Source: Bacillota bacterium
GTDB taxonomy: Bacteria > Bacillota > Clostridia > Christensenellales > Aristaeellaceae
Direction: 5' to 3'
NCBI GenBank assembly: GCA_023398575.1
Contig: JAEWSC010000001.1
Location: 1-45,945 of the forward strand
Length of the DNA stretch: 45,945 nt
Shown: positions 16,496 to 25,229 of the stretch, piece by piece
How positions within the stretch are numbered: the stretch's first letter is position 1
Layout of the letters: each line of letters opens with the position of its first letter
Position numbers and translations under genes: made by a program
Notes under the pieces: model-generated
What the model was told of the DNA's origin: nothing
Databases searched by the model: none
Seen by the model: only the letters and a program-made list of their open reading frames with translations

Positions 16496-16523
16496 AAAAG
16501 CTTCAGGTGCTTTCACCTGAAGC
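16496..16523 (-). terminator. Terminator of the EAL gene
   Basis: Minus-strand stem GCTTCAGGTG (16523-16514) with CACCTGAAGC (16509-16500), a four-base loop, followed by TTTT (16499-16496). Confidence 0.8.
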
Positions 16524-16586
16524 CATCATCCTCCTAACCAGACTTTGACTATTTTACTTTCCCCGCCAGAGTGCATCACTTGGGAT

Positions 16587-18839
16587 TTATATCTGCACCA
16601 TTTTTTCCAGCTGCCTTTTTCCCTTATCCAACAGTGCAATCATATCCGCCGGCAACAGCGGCCTGCTAAACAAATATCCCTGCATGTAATCACACCCGGC
16701 CCGTTCCAGATATTCTTTTTGGCGAATAGTCTCCACTCCCTCCGCCACTACCTCATGGCCCAAGCGATGCGCCATAGAAATAATGTCTCCCGTAATGTTT
16801 TTCTCCAGTGTATAATCTGACAATTTGGAAATAAAGGAACGATCGATCTTCAGGCAATATACATCCAGATCTCGTTCCATCGCCAGTGAGGAATATCCCG
16901 TTCCAAAGTCATCAATGGCTGTACGAACGCCATACTTCCTGAGTTCCCCAAGCTTAATGTTCACACGATCCGCACTTTCGGCAAAGATAGATTCGGTAAT
17001 TTCAATGCTCAGACAAGCAGGCTCGACTTTTGATTCCCGCACAATGCGCATGAGGTTAAGCAAAAAGTCATCACGCATTAACTGTATAGCCGAAATGTTT
17101 ACGGAAACAGAAACCTCTCCATGTCCCGCTTGCTTAAGCGTATGGATAAACTGGCAGGCCATACGTAATATATTATCTCCCAGCGGCACAATCAGCTGCG
17201 TCTTTTCCGCGATGGGAATGAATTCGGTTGGTGATATCTCCCCGAGCTTATTGCTTTTCAGCCTTGCCAGCGCTTCCATATGAAGTATTTTGCCGGATGC
17301 TGTGCTAATGATCGGCTGATACATGAGATACAGTCCACTGCCCAGTTGGGCAGCAGCGGCATCCCTCAGTTCTTGTTCAATATCGCTTTCCCTTTGAAGC
17401 TTTGCTTCCATTTCACTGGAATAATATTCAAAACCGAAGGGATCTTCCGTTCCTACATGCTCACCGGCAAGCATGGCATACTTTAAAAGCAATTCCAAAT
17501 CGCTTTTAAAATATGCCGCCTCCACAATGCCCACATTGCCGCCAATGGTTTTGGATGGCAGCGCATTTTGAAGCGCTTCAATGATCTTAAAACACAAGGA
17601 TGACAGTTCGTTTCTGTCGTGATAACCTGTCACATAAAAGGCAAAGCGGTCTGTGGACAGATGAAACAAACGATAATCCTTGGTGCATAAGGTTCTTAGC
17701 CGTGCAGCAAGATCAGATATCACCTTTTCTCCATACTGATATCCAAAGAGCATGTTCACCTGCTTGAAGTTGCGGTAATTGACAAGCAACAGCGCCTGCT
17801 TTTCCTTGTTGCCGCTGTCACCATCGTGCTTTAGTGCCTCCTGCAAAAACCTGGTATTTGGCAAATCTGTCAGCGTCTGATGATATGCATAATGGCTTAA
17901 TCGCTTGTTCTTTCTGGAATTAAGCACGCTGATGATAAGCGTCAGGCCATAGAGCAGAATGAGCAGCAATATGCCAAGCATACTCATGCTGCGAACAAGC
18001 TCAAGCGTATCCCGGACATCATACTGCAGCACCAGCGATCCGCTTTTCATCTCATTCACAAAAACGGGAAGCACGATGCGGTATTCCTGCCCGCCCGGCA
18101 TCAATTCTACCAGTTCCCGATCGGCGTTAATCGCATCCACCGCATGCCTTGACAGCGGCTCCAACTTCTCAGCCGTATCATAAGCCAACGGATTCAGGTC
18201 TATATCAAGGTATGTAGCGTATGTTATGCTTGGATCATCGCTCAACTCACCTAGAAGCCGCTGCATGTCAAAGCTGTCCAAAAATGCGTTGATGGTGTCA
18301 GCCAATACGCCAATTTGAACAAATCTGCCTCCTGTACCCCGATAGTAGCCATATTTATAGTAGATGTCGGCTTCTGAATCCTTACGGATATCTTCCACAT
18401 AATTCAACTCACCACTATGCATGAACCGAATTACCGGATGTCCCTCCGGTGCTTTCCAGCCTATATACTTACCGCTGCTGGAATACACGATGATGCCTTG
18501 CGGGTTATATGCGTATATCTCATCCACATGGGTAGCCAATGCAATTGCCGTCAGCAACTCGCTGCTGAGTTCGCTTTCGCGGGATACAGCTAATTCTCCA
18601 GCCGTGAGTATCTTTTCTGCCAATAGGCTATTGATGATGCTGTCTGCCTTCATGGCTGTTTCCAAATTTCGCGCATATCCTTTTGCAAATTGCTTTGCCT
18701 GCGCCTGGACACGATGATAGAAAAAATCCTCCACACTGTGCAAAATAAAGTAGCCCAGCACAATAAGCACCAATCCGCTGATGAGAAATATCACCGTCTG
18801 GCTTTTAAAGCCCTTTGTGCCCGGGATAAATTTTTCCAT
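16587..18839 (-). CDS. Membrane c-di-GMP phosphodiesterase with degenerate GGDEF and intact EAL domain
   Basis: The start at 18839 has GGGAGG 7 nt upstream and gives 750 residues. Layout: membrane segment about 15-34, extracytoplasmic sensor region to about 288, second membrane segment about 290-312, GGDEF-like domain about 316-485, EAL domain about 486-750. The GGDEF signature is STDRF at 395-399, so cyclase activity is not expected. The EAL domain is complete: EALARL at 522, VNIS, EITES, AIDDFGTGYSS, LKIDRSF, AEGVET and QGYLFS. It should hydrolyse c-di-GMP, possibly with GTP or a ligand sensed by the dead GGDEF or the periplasmic-side domain. It is monocistronic, with its own terminator. 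Confidence 0.9.
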   Translation of the reverse strand: MEKFIPGTKGFKSQTVIFLISGLVLIVLGYFILHSVEDFFYHRVQAQAKQFAKGYARNLETAMKADSIINSLLAEKILTAGELAVSRESELSSELLTAIALATHVDEIYAYNPQGIIVYSSSGKYIGWKAPEGHPVIRFMHSGELNYVEDIRKDSEADIYYKYGYYRGTGGRFVQIGVLADTINAFLDSFDMQRLLGELSDDPSITYATYLDIDLNPLAYDTAEKLEPLSRHAVDAINADRELVELMPGGQEYRIVLPVFVNEMKSGSLVLQYDVRDTLELVRSMSMLGILLLILLYGLTLIISVLNSRKNKRLSHYAYHQTLTDLPNTRFLQEALKHDGDSGNKEKQALLLVNYRNFKQVNMLFGYQYGEKVISDLAARLRTLCTKDYRLFHLSTDRFAFYVTGYHDRNELSSLCFKIIEALQNALPSKTIGGNVGIVEAAYFKSDLELLLKYAMLAGEHVGTEDPFGFEYYSSEMEAKLQRESDIEQELRDAAAAQLGSGLYLMYQPIISTASGKILHMEALARLKSNKLGEISPTEFIPIAEKTQLIVPLGDNILRMACQFIHTLKQAGHGEVSVSVNISAIQLMRDDFLLNLMRIVRESKVEPACLSIEITESIFAESADRVNIKLGELRKYGVRTAIDDFGTGYSSLAMERDLDVYCLKIDRSFISKLSDYTLEKNITGDIISMAHRLGHEVVAEGVETIRQKEYLERAGCDYMQGYLFSRPLLPADMIALLDKGKRQLEKMVQI

Positions 18840-19034
18840 GCCGGAGCCTCCCACATATTTAAGGAGAGTAGCTCTACCGTTTTCACACATGTTGCTTGCA
18901 GGTAACCTAATATACTATATGGTAAAATGAAAGCGTCTTTTTACTGCCAGAAATATGATATTCCTGTTGCCGTTTTTTGTCAAGGACATGGAACTTTTTG
19001 GAGAATTTTATCGAAGCATGCATTTGCTTTATAT

Positions 19035-19078
19035 AAAAAGCCGCTCTGGCAACCAAGTAAGAATAGGCTGCCAGAGCG
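19035..19078 (-). terminator. Terminator of the MFS/aldo-keto reductase operon
   Basis: Minus-strand stem CGCTCTGGCA (19078-19069) with TGCCAGAGCG (19051-19042) followed by GGC and TTTTT (19039-19035). Confidence 0.85.
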
Positions 19079-19102
19079 AAAATTGCCAGTAAACTGCCCC
19101 TG

Positions 19103-20248
19103 CTATTTTCCGAATAGTTGCCTTGCCTGCTCCATTCGCTTGACCACCGGCACCGAGAATGGGCAGCGCTCCTCGCATTGGCCGCAGGCAATACAATCCT
19201 GGGCATGGGCAGAAAGAAGATTATAGTGGTCGAACAAGGTTGCTGATGCAGGTACTCCTTCGGCGAGATCATAGTATTTATTGACCTGTGCAATGTCAAT
19301 ATTGGATGGGCAGGGCAGGCAATGATTGCAGTACATACAGCGGCCTGTGGCTGCATACATGTCCAGAGTCCCAAGCGCTGAAGAATAATCCTTTTCCTCC
19401 TGGGTGGCGTTTTCAAAAGCAACAGCAGCACGCACCTGCTCCCTTGTTCTGCACCCAACCAACACACTGGCTACGCCAGGCCGTGTCAAGGCGTATTGCA
19501 ATAACTGACTGGGTGTCAGCGCCTTACGAAAGGGAGAATGCTCTGCAGAAAGCAGCGAACCTGCCCCGAAACCTTTCATCACTGTGATCCCGGTGCCCAT
19601 TTTTTCGCAGGTGCGGTATAGCGCCTCGCGGACAGGGTTCATGCCAAGCAGCTTTTGCTCATAGCTATCCTTCTTAAACAGTGAATCCAAGTCTGCCGTC
19701 TCCGGCAAAAGGTCAAATGCAGGATTCAGGGAGAACATCAGTACATCGATGAGGCCTGTCTCCACTGCCTTTAGCGATACTGTCGCGTTGTGGGAGCTCA
19801 TGCCGACCGTTTTGATAATTCCTTGCGCCTTTAGCTTCTGGGCGTATGCCATAACCGGCCCATTTACAACCGTACTCCAATCCTCCATGGTATCGACAAA
19901 GTGGATCATGCCGATATCCACATAATCGGTTTGAAGTCGGGTAAGAAAATCCTCAAAAAAGGCCATGTTGGGGCCGATTTCCCTGGTGCGCCAATACTGT
20001 CCATCCTGTCTGGCCGCGCCTATATGCCCTTGCAGAATCACCTTGTTCCTACGGCCTTTGAGTGCATTACCAATATAGCTGCGTACATTGGGCTCGGCCA
20101 TAAACACATCCATAATGTTGATACCCTGATTCACCGCCTCGTCCACCACATCAAAAACAACGGACTCCTCTTGGTTTTCCAGGTGCTCGCAGCCTAAGCC
20201 CACCTCGCTGACATATAGTTCAGATGCCCCCAGTTTATTCAGATGCAT
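19103..20248 (-). CDS. Aldo/keto reductase-like Fe-S protein with altered catalytic tetrad
   Basis: The start at 20248 has AAGGGGAGGG 7 nt upstream and gives 381 residues. A TIM-barrel domain is followed by two cysteine clusters, CMYCNHCLPCP and CIACGQCEERCP, both fitting 4Fe-4S ferredoxin sites. In the barrel the tetrad Asp is kept (INIMDVF) and His is kept (GMIHFVD). The Tyr position reads Glu (MAEP) and the Lys position reads His within LQGHIG. The LQGHIG and GMIHFVD segments look like fixed features of a clostridial clade rather than random decay. Conventional NAD(P)H carbonyl reduction is therefore doubtful. The start overlaps the end of the MFS gene by 14 nt, so the two are co-translated. 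Confidence 0.85.
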   Translation of the reverse strand: MHLNKLGASELYVSEVGLGCEHLENQEESVVFDVVDEAVNQGINIMDVFMAEPNVRSYIGNALKGRRNKVILQGHIGAARQDGQYWRTREIGPNMAFFEDFLTRLQTDYVDIGMIHFVDTMEDWSTVVNGPVMAYAQKLKAQGIIKTVGMSSHNATVSLKAVETGLIDVLMFSLNPAFDLLPETADLDSLFKKDSYEQKLLGMNPVREALYRTCEKMGTGITVMKGFGAGSLLSAEHSPFRKALTPSQLLQYALTRPGVASVLVGCRTREQVRAAVAFENATQEEKDYSSALGTLDMYAATGRCMYCNHCLPCPSNIDIAQVNKYYDLAEGVPASATLFDHYNLLSAHAQDCIACGQCEERCPFSVPVVKRMEQARQLFGK

Positions 20249-21500
20249 ACCGTGACCCTCCCCTTCTTGAAAATGCAATAGTCTTTAAGATTATGATGCC
20301 AATGGCCAGTATAATCGGAAATAGAATTGACGCAAACAAACCTGTTTTCACACCCAGTGAAATGGTATCAACGGACGGCAGCATGCCGGCTAGAAACGAT
20401 ACTCCATCCTTTTGCACACTGCCAGAGACAACACCCACCAGGCCAGGGCCTACGGAGCATCCTATATCTCCTGCCAAGGCTAGCCAGGCAAACATTGCCG
20501 TCCCTCCTGCCGGAAAACGTTTGGCCGCCAGGCTGAAAGTGCCCGGCCACATGAGCCCTACAGAAAAGCCGCACAAGCCGCAGCCCAGTAGTGCAAATAT
20601 CGGAGCAGGAGAAAAAACTGCGGCCAGGTATCCGGACACACACAAAATGCTGCTTGCGATCATTGCCGTAATCAAGTTTAGCCTATCACCCAGCATACCG
20701 TAAATGAGCCGCGAAAGCCCCATCAGCACTGCAAACAGGCATGGCCCCAACAAGTCACCCATCGTTTTAGAAACGCGGAGGCCTACTTCCGCAAACAACG
20801 ATGCCCATTGGGACATCGCTTGCTCCGAAGCCCCGGCACACACCATCAGCAAAAGAAATAGCAGCATAAGGGGAAGGGAAGTACGCTTTTCACCCTTGGG
20901 CAACTCTGCACACCCCTCTTCAAGGGTGCGAAGCGGCACCTTCATAAAAAGAAAGAAGTTTGACAGTGGCAGTAAGGCCCACAACGCAGTCAGCCAAGGC
21001 CAACGATTCAGGCCAAACAACAGAAAGAATGCGGTGGATAACAAAACAACCGCCACATGCCCCCAACAATAAAAAGAGTGCAAAAGACTCATTGCGGATT
21101 CCTTTTGCTCTCCGGGCAGTGACTGTACAATGGGGCTGATGATCACCTCTATCAGGCCTCCGCCAACGGCGTTGAGACAAACAGCAATGATGAGTCCGGT
21201 ATAGGGATTTGTCATCAAGCGAGGCAATAGGCCCATAGCAAAAAGGCCGATTGTGCAAAATATGTGCGCGGCAGCAGCAACTGCGCGGTAGCCAATTTTA
21301 TCCGCAAAAGCCGTTGCCAAAAGATCCACGGCGATTTGCACTATAAAATTCAAAGAAATCAGCAACGCAATCTCGGTAAGGGATATGCCCAGATCCCTTT
21401 GAAATGTTAAAAAAAGAAGCGGCGCCAGGTTGTTGACAATGGCCTGTGTCACATAACCCAGGTAACTTGCGTACAGCGTATGCCGGTAGGTTAGCCGCAT
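20235..21500 (-). CDS. Major facilitator superfamily transporter
   Basis: This 421-residue protein has about 12 membrane segments in two halves of six. It starts MRLTYRHTLYASYLGYVTQAIVNN, as in the FucP/YfkF-like MFS group. The loop before the third segment (DKIGYRAVAAAAH) fits the MFS motif A region. The substrate cannot be told. AGGAGA stands 5 nt before ATG 21500, with a promoter at 21557-21529. It overlaps the Fe-S aldo/keto reductase gene, which probably acts on the transported compound (inference). Confidence 0.85.
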   Translation of the reverse strand: MRLTYRHTLYASYLGYVTQAIVNNLAPLLFLTFQRDLGISLTEIALLISLNFIVQIAVDLLATAFADKIGYRAVAAAAHIFCTIGLFAMGLLPRLMTNPYTGLIIAVCLNAVGGGLIEVIISPIVQSLPGEQKESAMSLLHSFYCWGHVAVVLLSTAFFLLFGLNRWPWLTALWALLPLSNFFLFMKVPLRTLEEGCAELPKGEKRTSLPLMLLFLLLMVCAGASEQAMSQWASLFAEVGLRVSKTMGDLLGPCLFAVLMGLSRLIYGMLGDRLNLITAMIASSILCVSGYLAAVFSPAPIFALLGCGLCGFSVGLMWPGTFSLAAKRFPAGGTAMFAWLALAGDIGCSVGPGLVGVVSGSVQKDGVSFLAGMLPSVDTISLGVKTGLFASILFPIILAIGIIILKTIAFSRRGGSRYASE

Positions 21501-21528
21501 ATTTCTCTCCTAAAAATTACTGCATATA

Positions 21529-21557
21529 AGCATATCACAAGCACATGGCGCAATCAA
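21529..21557 (-). promoter_or_regulatory. Sigma-A-type promoter of the MFS operon
   Basis: Minus strand TTGATT at 21557-21552, a 17-nt spacer, TATGCT at 21534-21529. Confidence 0.6.
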
Positions 21558-21596
21558 GGGAGATCCCCCAGGGTTTTGTGTGCACATTTGTTGGTC

Positions 21597-21624
21597 TTGC
21601 AGCCGCGAAAAGACATGATATAAT
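21597..21624 (+). promoter_or_regulatory. Extended -10 promoter of the esterase-tlyA operon
   Basis: TTGCAG at 21597-21602, a 16-nt spacer, TGATATAAT at 21616-21624 (extended -10). It is divergent from the MFS promoter, about 40 nt away. Confidence 0.7.
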
Positions 21625-21653
21625 ATACAAAACAAATCCGGAGGCGATATAAG

Positions 21654-22421
21654 ATGGCGCTTCTTCATGTGGACTTCTTCTCCAAGGTCTTGAGCCGGGC
21701 CGTCAGCATGGCTGTAATCCTGCCCCAGGATAATAAAGGCCCCCACCCCACGCTTTATTTGCTGCATGGTCTTTCAGACAACCATACCATCTGGTCGCGG
21801 CGAACCAGCATAGAACGGTATGCGGATGCCTATCCCCTGGCTGTCGTTATGCCCGACGGCGGGCGCAGCTTTTATACCGACATGGTTCAGGGTGACCGCT
21901 ATTTCACCTTTATGGCTGAAGAATTGCCGGAAGTATGCGAGAACCTCTTCCACTTGTCAAAAAAAAGAGAGGACCGTTTTGCCGCCGGCCTCTCCATGGG
22001 CGGCTACGGCGCCATGAAGCTTGGGCTTGCGCGTCCCAACCGGTATGCGGCGGTCGCCAGCCTGTCCGGTGCATTGCAAATGGACCCCAAGTATCACCTG
22101 GAGCAGCCAGAAGCATTTATGCAGGAACTGATTCGTATCTTCGGGAGGCCCGAAGATTTTGTGGGCAGCGAAAATGATCTTTTCGGTTTGGCTCAAAAGC
22201 TGCAAAAGCATCCGGAAAAAGCACCAAAGATGTATGTGGCGTGCGGTACCGAAGATTTTCTGCTGCAGGGCAACCGGCGGTTTAAACGAGAGTTTCAGAA
22301 AACCTTTGACCTTACTTATGAAGAGTCAGCCGGCACACACGAATGGGGGTTTTGGGACACGTACATCCAAAAGGTGCTGGCATTTTTGCCCATTCGTGAT
22401 ATGGCAGGCAAAAAAACATGA
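21654..22421 (+). CDS. Alpha/beta-hydrolase esterase (tributyrin esterase / esterase D type)
   Basis: This 255-residue protein has the esterase D/EstA fold. The oxyanion segment is YLLHGLSDNHTIW, the nucleophile elbow is GLSMGGYGAMKLG, an acid residue probably lies in VACGTEDFL, and the His is in AGTHEWGFWD. It has no signal peptide. Homologues hydrolyse short-chain acyl esters, and some deacetylate sugars. GGAGG precedes ATG 21654. Its stop overlaps the start of tlyA as ATGA. Confidence 0.9.
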   Translation: MALLHVDFFSKVLSRAVSMAVILPQDNKGPHPTLYLLHGLSDNHTIWSRRTSIERYADAYPLAVVMPDGGRSFYTDMVQGDRYFTFMAEELPEVCENLFHLSKKREDRFAAGLSMGGYGAMKLGLARPNRYAAVASLSGALQMDPKYHLEQPEAFMQELIRIFGRPEDFVGSENDLFGLAQKLQKHPEKAPKMYVACGTEDFLLQGNRRFKREFQKTFDLTYEESAGTHEWGFWDTYIQKVLAFLPIRDMAGKKT

Positions 22422-23248
22422 AGGCAAAGCCACAGCGAAAAAAAGCATTGGATAGATTGCTGGAAGAGGGCGTTTTCTTATCCCGTGAAGAAGCGCTGCC
22501 ATATTTCCTTGGCGGCCAGGTGTTTATGGGGCAGGAACGCATTACAAGTCCAGCGCAGCTTGTATCAGATGACAAGCCACTTTCGGTAAAAGGCAGGGAG
22601 CTGCCCTATGTCGCCAAAGGCGGACTCAAGCTGGAAGGTGCAATACGAGATTTTCATATCCCTGTTCAAGACCGGGTTTGCATCGATGCTGGCGCATGCA
22701 CTGGCGGCTTTACAGACTGTCTTGTGAAACATGAGGCAAGCTTGGTCTATGCCGTTGAAGTAGGTTATGGTCAGTTGGCCGGCAGCCTTCGGCAAAACCC
22801 CAAGGTTGTCAATTTGGAAAAGACAAACATCAGTGATGAAAAGCTTTTGCGCCTTTCACCAAAGCCAGATTTGGCCAGCGTTGACCTGAGCTATCTTTCC
22901 CTGCGCAAGGCAGTGCCGGCATTCGCACAGATCATGGGGCATCAAGGCGAATTATTGTGCCTGGTTAAGCCATTATTTGAGGTAGAGGATGCTTCCGCCC
23001 GGCGGACAGGTATATTGACCGAGGATGTGTATCTTCCACTATTATTGAATTTGATTCGAGATATTAACCATCAGCCTTACACATGCGCAGTTGGCGTTAC
23101 CCACAGCCCGGTCACCGGTAATAATGGCACGCTGGAGTTTTTTCTGCATGTCAAATTGGGAAGTGATATGGCCGTGCCAGATTTGAGCATAGCTGCCAAG
23201 CAGGCCGTAGAGCGGGTCTTATTACTGGAAAGTTATAAAAAAGCGTAA
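22418..23248 (+). CDS. tlyA: TlyA-family rRNA 2'-O-methyltransferase
   Basis: This 276-residue protein has an N-terminal S4 RNA-binding domain (about 5-65) and an FtsJ-like methyltransferase domain. PYVAKGGLKLEGA forms the junction, DAGACTGGFTDCL is the SAM-binding motif I, YAVEVGYGQL and EKTNI follow, then the LVKPLFEV segment. TlyA methylates 16S and/or 23S rRNA riboses and affects capreomycin sensitivity in mycobacteria. In Clostridia it usually sits near xseAB/dxs or recN; here it is instead coupled by a 4-nt overlap to an esterase gene. Confidence 0.93.
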   Translation: MKAKPQRKKALDRLLEEGVFLSREEALPYFLGGQVFMGQERITSPAQLVSDDKPLSVKGRELPYVAKGGLKLEGAIRDFHIPVQDRVCIDAGACTGGFTDCLVKHEASLVYAVEVGYGQLAGSLRQNPKVVNLEKTNISDEKLLRLSPKPDLASVDLSYLSLRKAVPAFAQIMGHQGELLCLVKPLFEVEDASARRTGILTEDVYLPLLLNLIRDINHQPYTCAVGVTHSPVTGNNGTLEFFLHVKLGSDMAVPDLSIAAKQAVERVLLLESYKKA

Positions 23249-23274
23249 AGTTCAAGGCTTTTATATTACAAAAT

Positions 23275-23353
23275 CGGGTCGGAATTTTGTTCTGAAATCA
23301 GCATTGTAAATTACATTTTTCTTGCTGATACCAGGGAACATTTTTCCGGCCCG
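23275..23353 (+). promoter_or_regulatory. Structured leader upstream of the SH3-repeat gene
   Basis: Three nested stems: CGGGTCGGAA (23275-23284) with TTCCGGCCCG (23344-23353, one G-U); ATCAGCA (23297-23303) with TGCTGAT (23323-23329); TGTAA (23305-23309) with TTACA (23311-23315). T-rich TTTTTT follows after five bases. A smaller hairpin, AGAGGC/GCCTCT (23370-23375, 23390-23395), sits right before the AAGGAGAG ribosome binding site. It may end the tlyA transcript or control the SH3 gene. Confidence 0.45.
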
Positions 23354-23412
23354 TGTCGTTTTTTAAGTGAGAGGCAATCAAAGAAAAGAGCCTCTTAAGG
23401 AGAGATAGGAAT

Positions 23413-24576
23413 ATGGTGGAAAACAAGCGGCGCCATTCCCCTCTTCACAAAAGATGGGCGGCCGTAATATTGGCCTTGACGCTTACACTGACAAGCGCCA
23501 CTGCCCTGGCCGCCGCCGAATTTGCCGTCGTATACAACACCGACCAACTGAACCTGCGCAATCAACCCAATTCCAGCAGCACCTGGTTAGGCTCCTATTT
23601 ACCTGGTGAATGGATGCAGGTCAGCGACGCACCCGGCAACTGGTATGCCGTTTCAGCGCCTGACGGCAAGACAGGGTTTATGAGCCGCAACTTTTTGACA
23701 AAGGGCACCAATGACTATGTAACCATCGCTACCGTTCAAAACCCAAAGAGCACCCAGTTTTTAAATCTGCGCAAGGACGCCAGTTACACATCCCAGGTGC
23801 TTGGCATTTACTACAATGGCGTGCCGGCTTTGGTTCTGGGCGAGTCTGGCGGGTGGTACTATGTATCCGTGGATGGGCTGAGAGGTTACTTCCGCGGTGA
23901 ATATTTAAAGCTGGATGAAACAATCGGCAGCGATGATATTGCCACCATCGTCACCCCAAACAACACTGGCTTAAACCTTCGGGAAGGGCCAGGAACGAAG
24001 TACGCCTCTATCCGCCAGTTCAAGGGCGGCCGGTATGTGATGGTCCTAAACCGCGGCAAGGGTTGGTGGAAAGTATCCATTGACGGATACCAGGGCTATA
24101 TGAGTACTGATTTCCTGCAGGAAGGCATACTCAGTGGCAATGGAGGCGGCGGTTCGGCCCCCAAGGAGCCATATGCCATCGTCAAGAACCCCAAATCCAC
24201 CCAAGTGCTGTACCTTCGGGAAACGCCAAGTCTGACAGGAAAGGTGCTTGGCCAGTACAAAACCGGAGCGCGTGTCACCGTACTCAATTACGGCAGTGAG
24301 TGGAGCGAGGTGACTGTAGATGCTACCGGCAAAACGGGCTATATGATGTCCAGCTACCTGACCTTTTACAACCTTGCTTCTCCACCTACCATGAGGGTAA
24401 ATCATCCGAACGGAACCTTTGTGAATCTGCGCAGCGGCCCTTCCATGAGTAATACGTCCATCATCGCACAAGTAAAAGATGGTGCCGCAGTACAGGTGCT
24501 CATTCCAGGCACCGAATGGGTCAAGGTTCGATACAACAAAAAGACCGGCTATATGGTTGCTGCGTTTCTGCAATAA
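23413..24576 (+). CDS. Secreted protein with five bacterial SH3 repeats
   Basis: This 387-residue protein has a type I signal peptide (basic start, hydrophobic core about 15-32, cleavage near ALA-AAE). Five SH3b repeats follow, each with an LNLR/VNLRSGP-type start and a GYM end: about 40-95, 100-165, 175-235, 255-315 and 325-387. A GNGGGGS linker lies between repeats three and four. There is no catalytic domain, LPXTG or S-layer motif, so it probably binds peptidoglycan or acts as a wall-associated adaptor. A structured leader precedes it, and a strong terminator lies inside the convergent neighbour. Confidence 0.88.
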   Translation: MVENKRRHSPLHKRWAAVILALTLTLTSATALAAAEFAVVYNTDQLNLRNQPNSSSTWLGSYLPGEWMQVSDAPGNWYAVSAPDGKTGFMSRNFLTKGTNDYVTIATVQNPKSTQFLNLRKDASYTSQVLGIYYNGVPALVLGESGGWYYVSVDGLRGYFRGEYLKLDETIGSDDIATIVTPNNTGLNLREGPGTKYASIRQFKGGRYVMVLNRGKGWWKVSIDGYQGYMSTDFLQEGILSGNGGGGSAPKEPYAIVKNPKSTQVLYLRETPSLTGKVLGQYKTGARVTVLNYGSEWSEVTVDATGKTGYMMSSYLTFYNLASPPTMRVNHPNGTFVNLRSGPSMSNTSIIAQVKDGAAVQVLIPGTEWVKVRYNKKTGYMVAAFLQ

Positions 24577-24582
24577 TTTACC

Positions 24583-25074
24583 TCATGCCATCCACACAGG
24601 TGCTGCGCCGATATGGCGCAGCACCTTTTCAAAGAAGTCATTTCTTTCAAAGATGACGGTTTCCGTATTGACGCAGGGATGAAATGCGATGCGCGGATAT
24701 TCCCATATCCCTTTGTCGCACAAAAGTGTAATGCGATGTTCTTGGTCGAACAATAGCCCCAACGGGCTGACAGACCCGGGAAGTAAACCCAACATTTCTG
24801 GCAGATATGCATCCGGTGCGAAGCTTAAGCGGGATACCCCCAGTGCCCTGCTAACCTCCGCCGTACGGAACTGCTTATTTGGATGCATCAGCATTAAATA
24901 AAACTGTGTCTGCTGCCGGTTGCACAAAAATATGTTTTTGCAAATCACCACATCAGGCATGATGAAATCCATCAATAAGCAATCATCGATGGTATGGGCC
25001 GGCACGTGGGTGTGGTGCTCAAACGGAATCCCCCACTCATTAAGAGCCCTTAATACAATATCGCGGCTTTGCAT
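24583..25074 (-). CDS. YbaK/ProX-family aminoacyl-tRNA deacylase
   Basis: This 163-residue protein is a full YbaK/aa-tRNA-deacylase domain. It has a FEHHTHVPAHTID segment, VVICKNIFLCN with the conserved Lys, a long QFRTAEVSRALGVSRLSFA segment, and PGSVSPLGLL forming the substrate pocket. The pattern fits ProX/ProXp-ala (PrdX-like), which clears mischarged Ala-tRNAPro in trans. Its last codons contain the terminator hairpin for the convergent SH3 gene, so the C-terminal VLRHIGAAPVW peptide is partly shaped by that signal. Confidence 0.88.
   Translation of the reverse strand: MQSRDIVLRALNEWGIPFEHHTHVPAHTIDDCLLMDFIMPDVVICKNIFLCNRQQTQFYLMLMHPNKQFRTAEVSRALGVSRLSFAPDAYLPEMLGLLPGSVSPLGLLFDQEHRITLLCDKGIWEYPRIAFHPCVNTETVIFERNDFFEKVLRHIGAAPVWMA
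24598..24629 (+). terminator. Terminator of the SH3 gene, located inside the ProX coding region
   Basis: A perfect 12-bp stem (24598-24609 with 24615-24626), five-base loop, then TTTT to 24629 on the plus strand. It starts 22 nt after the SH3-gene stop and lies within the last 16 codons of the convergent gene. Confidence 0.85.
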
Positions 25075-25164
25075 AAAGCGCCTCCTTTGTATGTATGCAA
25101 GCCCTAGTATACGCCTTTTCCCAAAGTACGTTCAATCCCCCAAAAAAAGAAACGCCCACCCGCT

Positions 25165-25192
25165 TTGAAGCCGCTATCCCTTATGTTATAAT
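25165..25192 (+). promoter_or_regulatory. Extended -10 promoter of the phosphofructokinase gene
   Basis: TTGAAG at 25165-25170, a 16-nt spacer, TGTTATAAT at 25184-25192. Transcription would start near 25199, so upstream in-frame starts are excluded. Confidence 0.75.
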
Positions 25193-25229
25193 CAAGACAG
25201 AAGTAGGAATGAAGCGGGGGGATTGTTGT

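Larger units (their letters stand above)
16233..16586. other. Gene-poor interval between NYN and EAL genes
   Basis: This 354-nt stretch holds the NYN promoter, its long leader and the terminator of the EAL gene. Two short minus-strand frames occur in the leader: 17 codons beginning at the ATG just after the -10, and 28 codons at 16355-16269. Nothing else was recognised. Confidence 0.5.
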
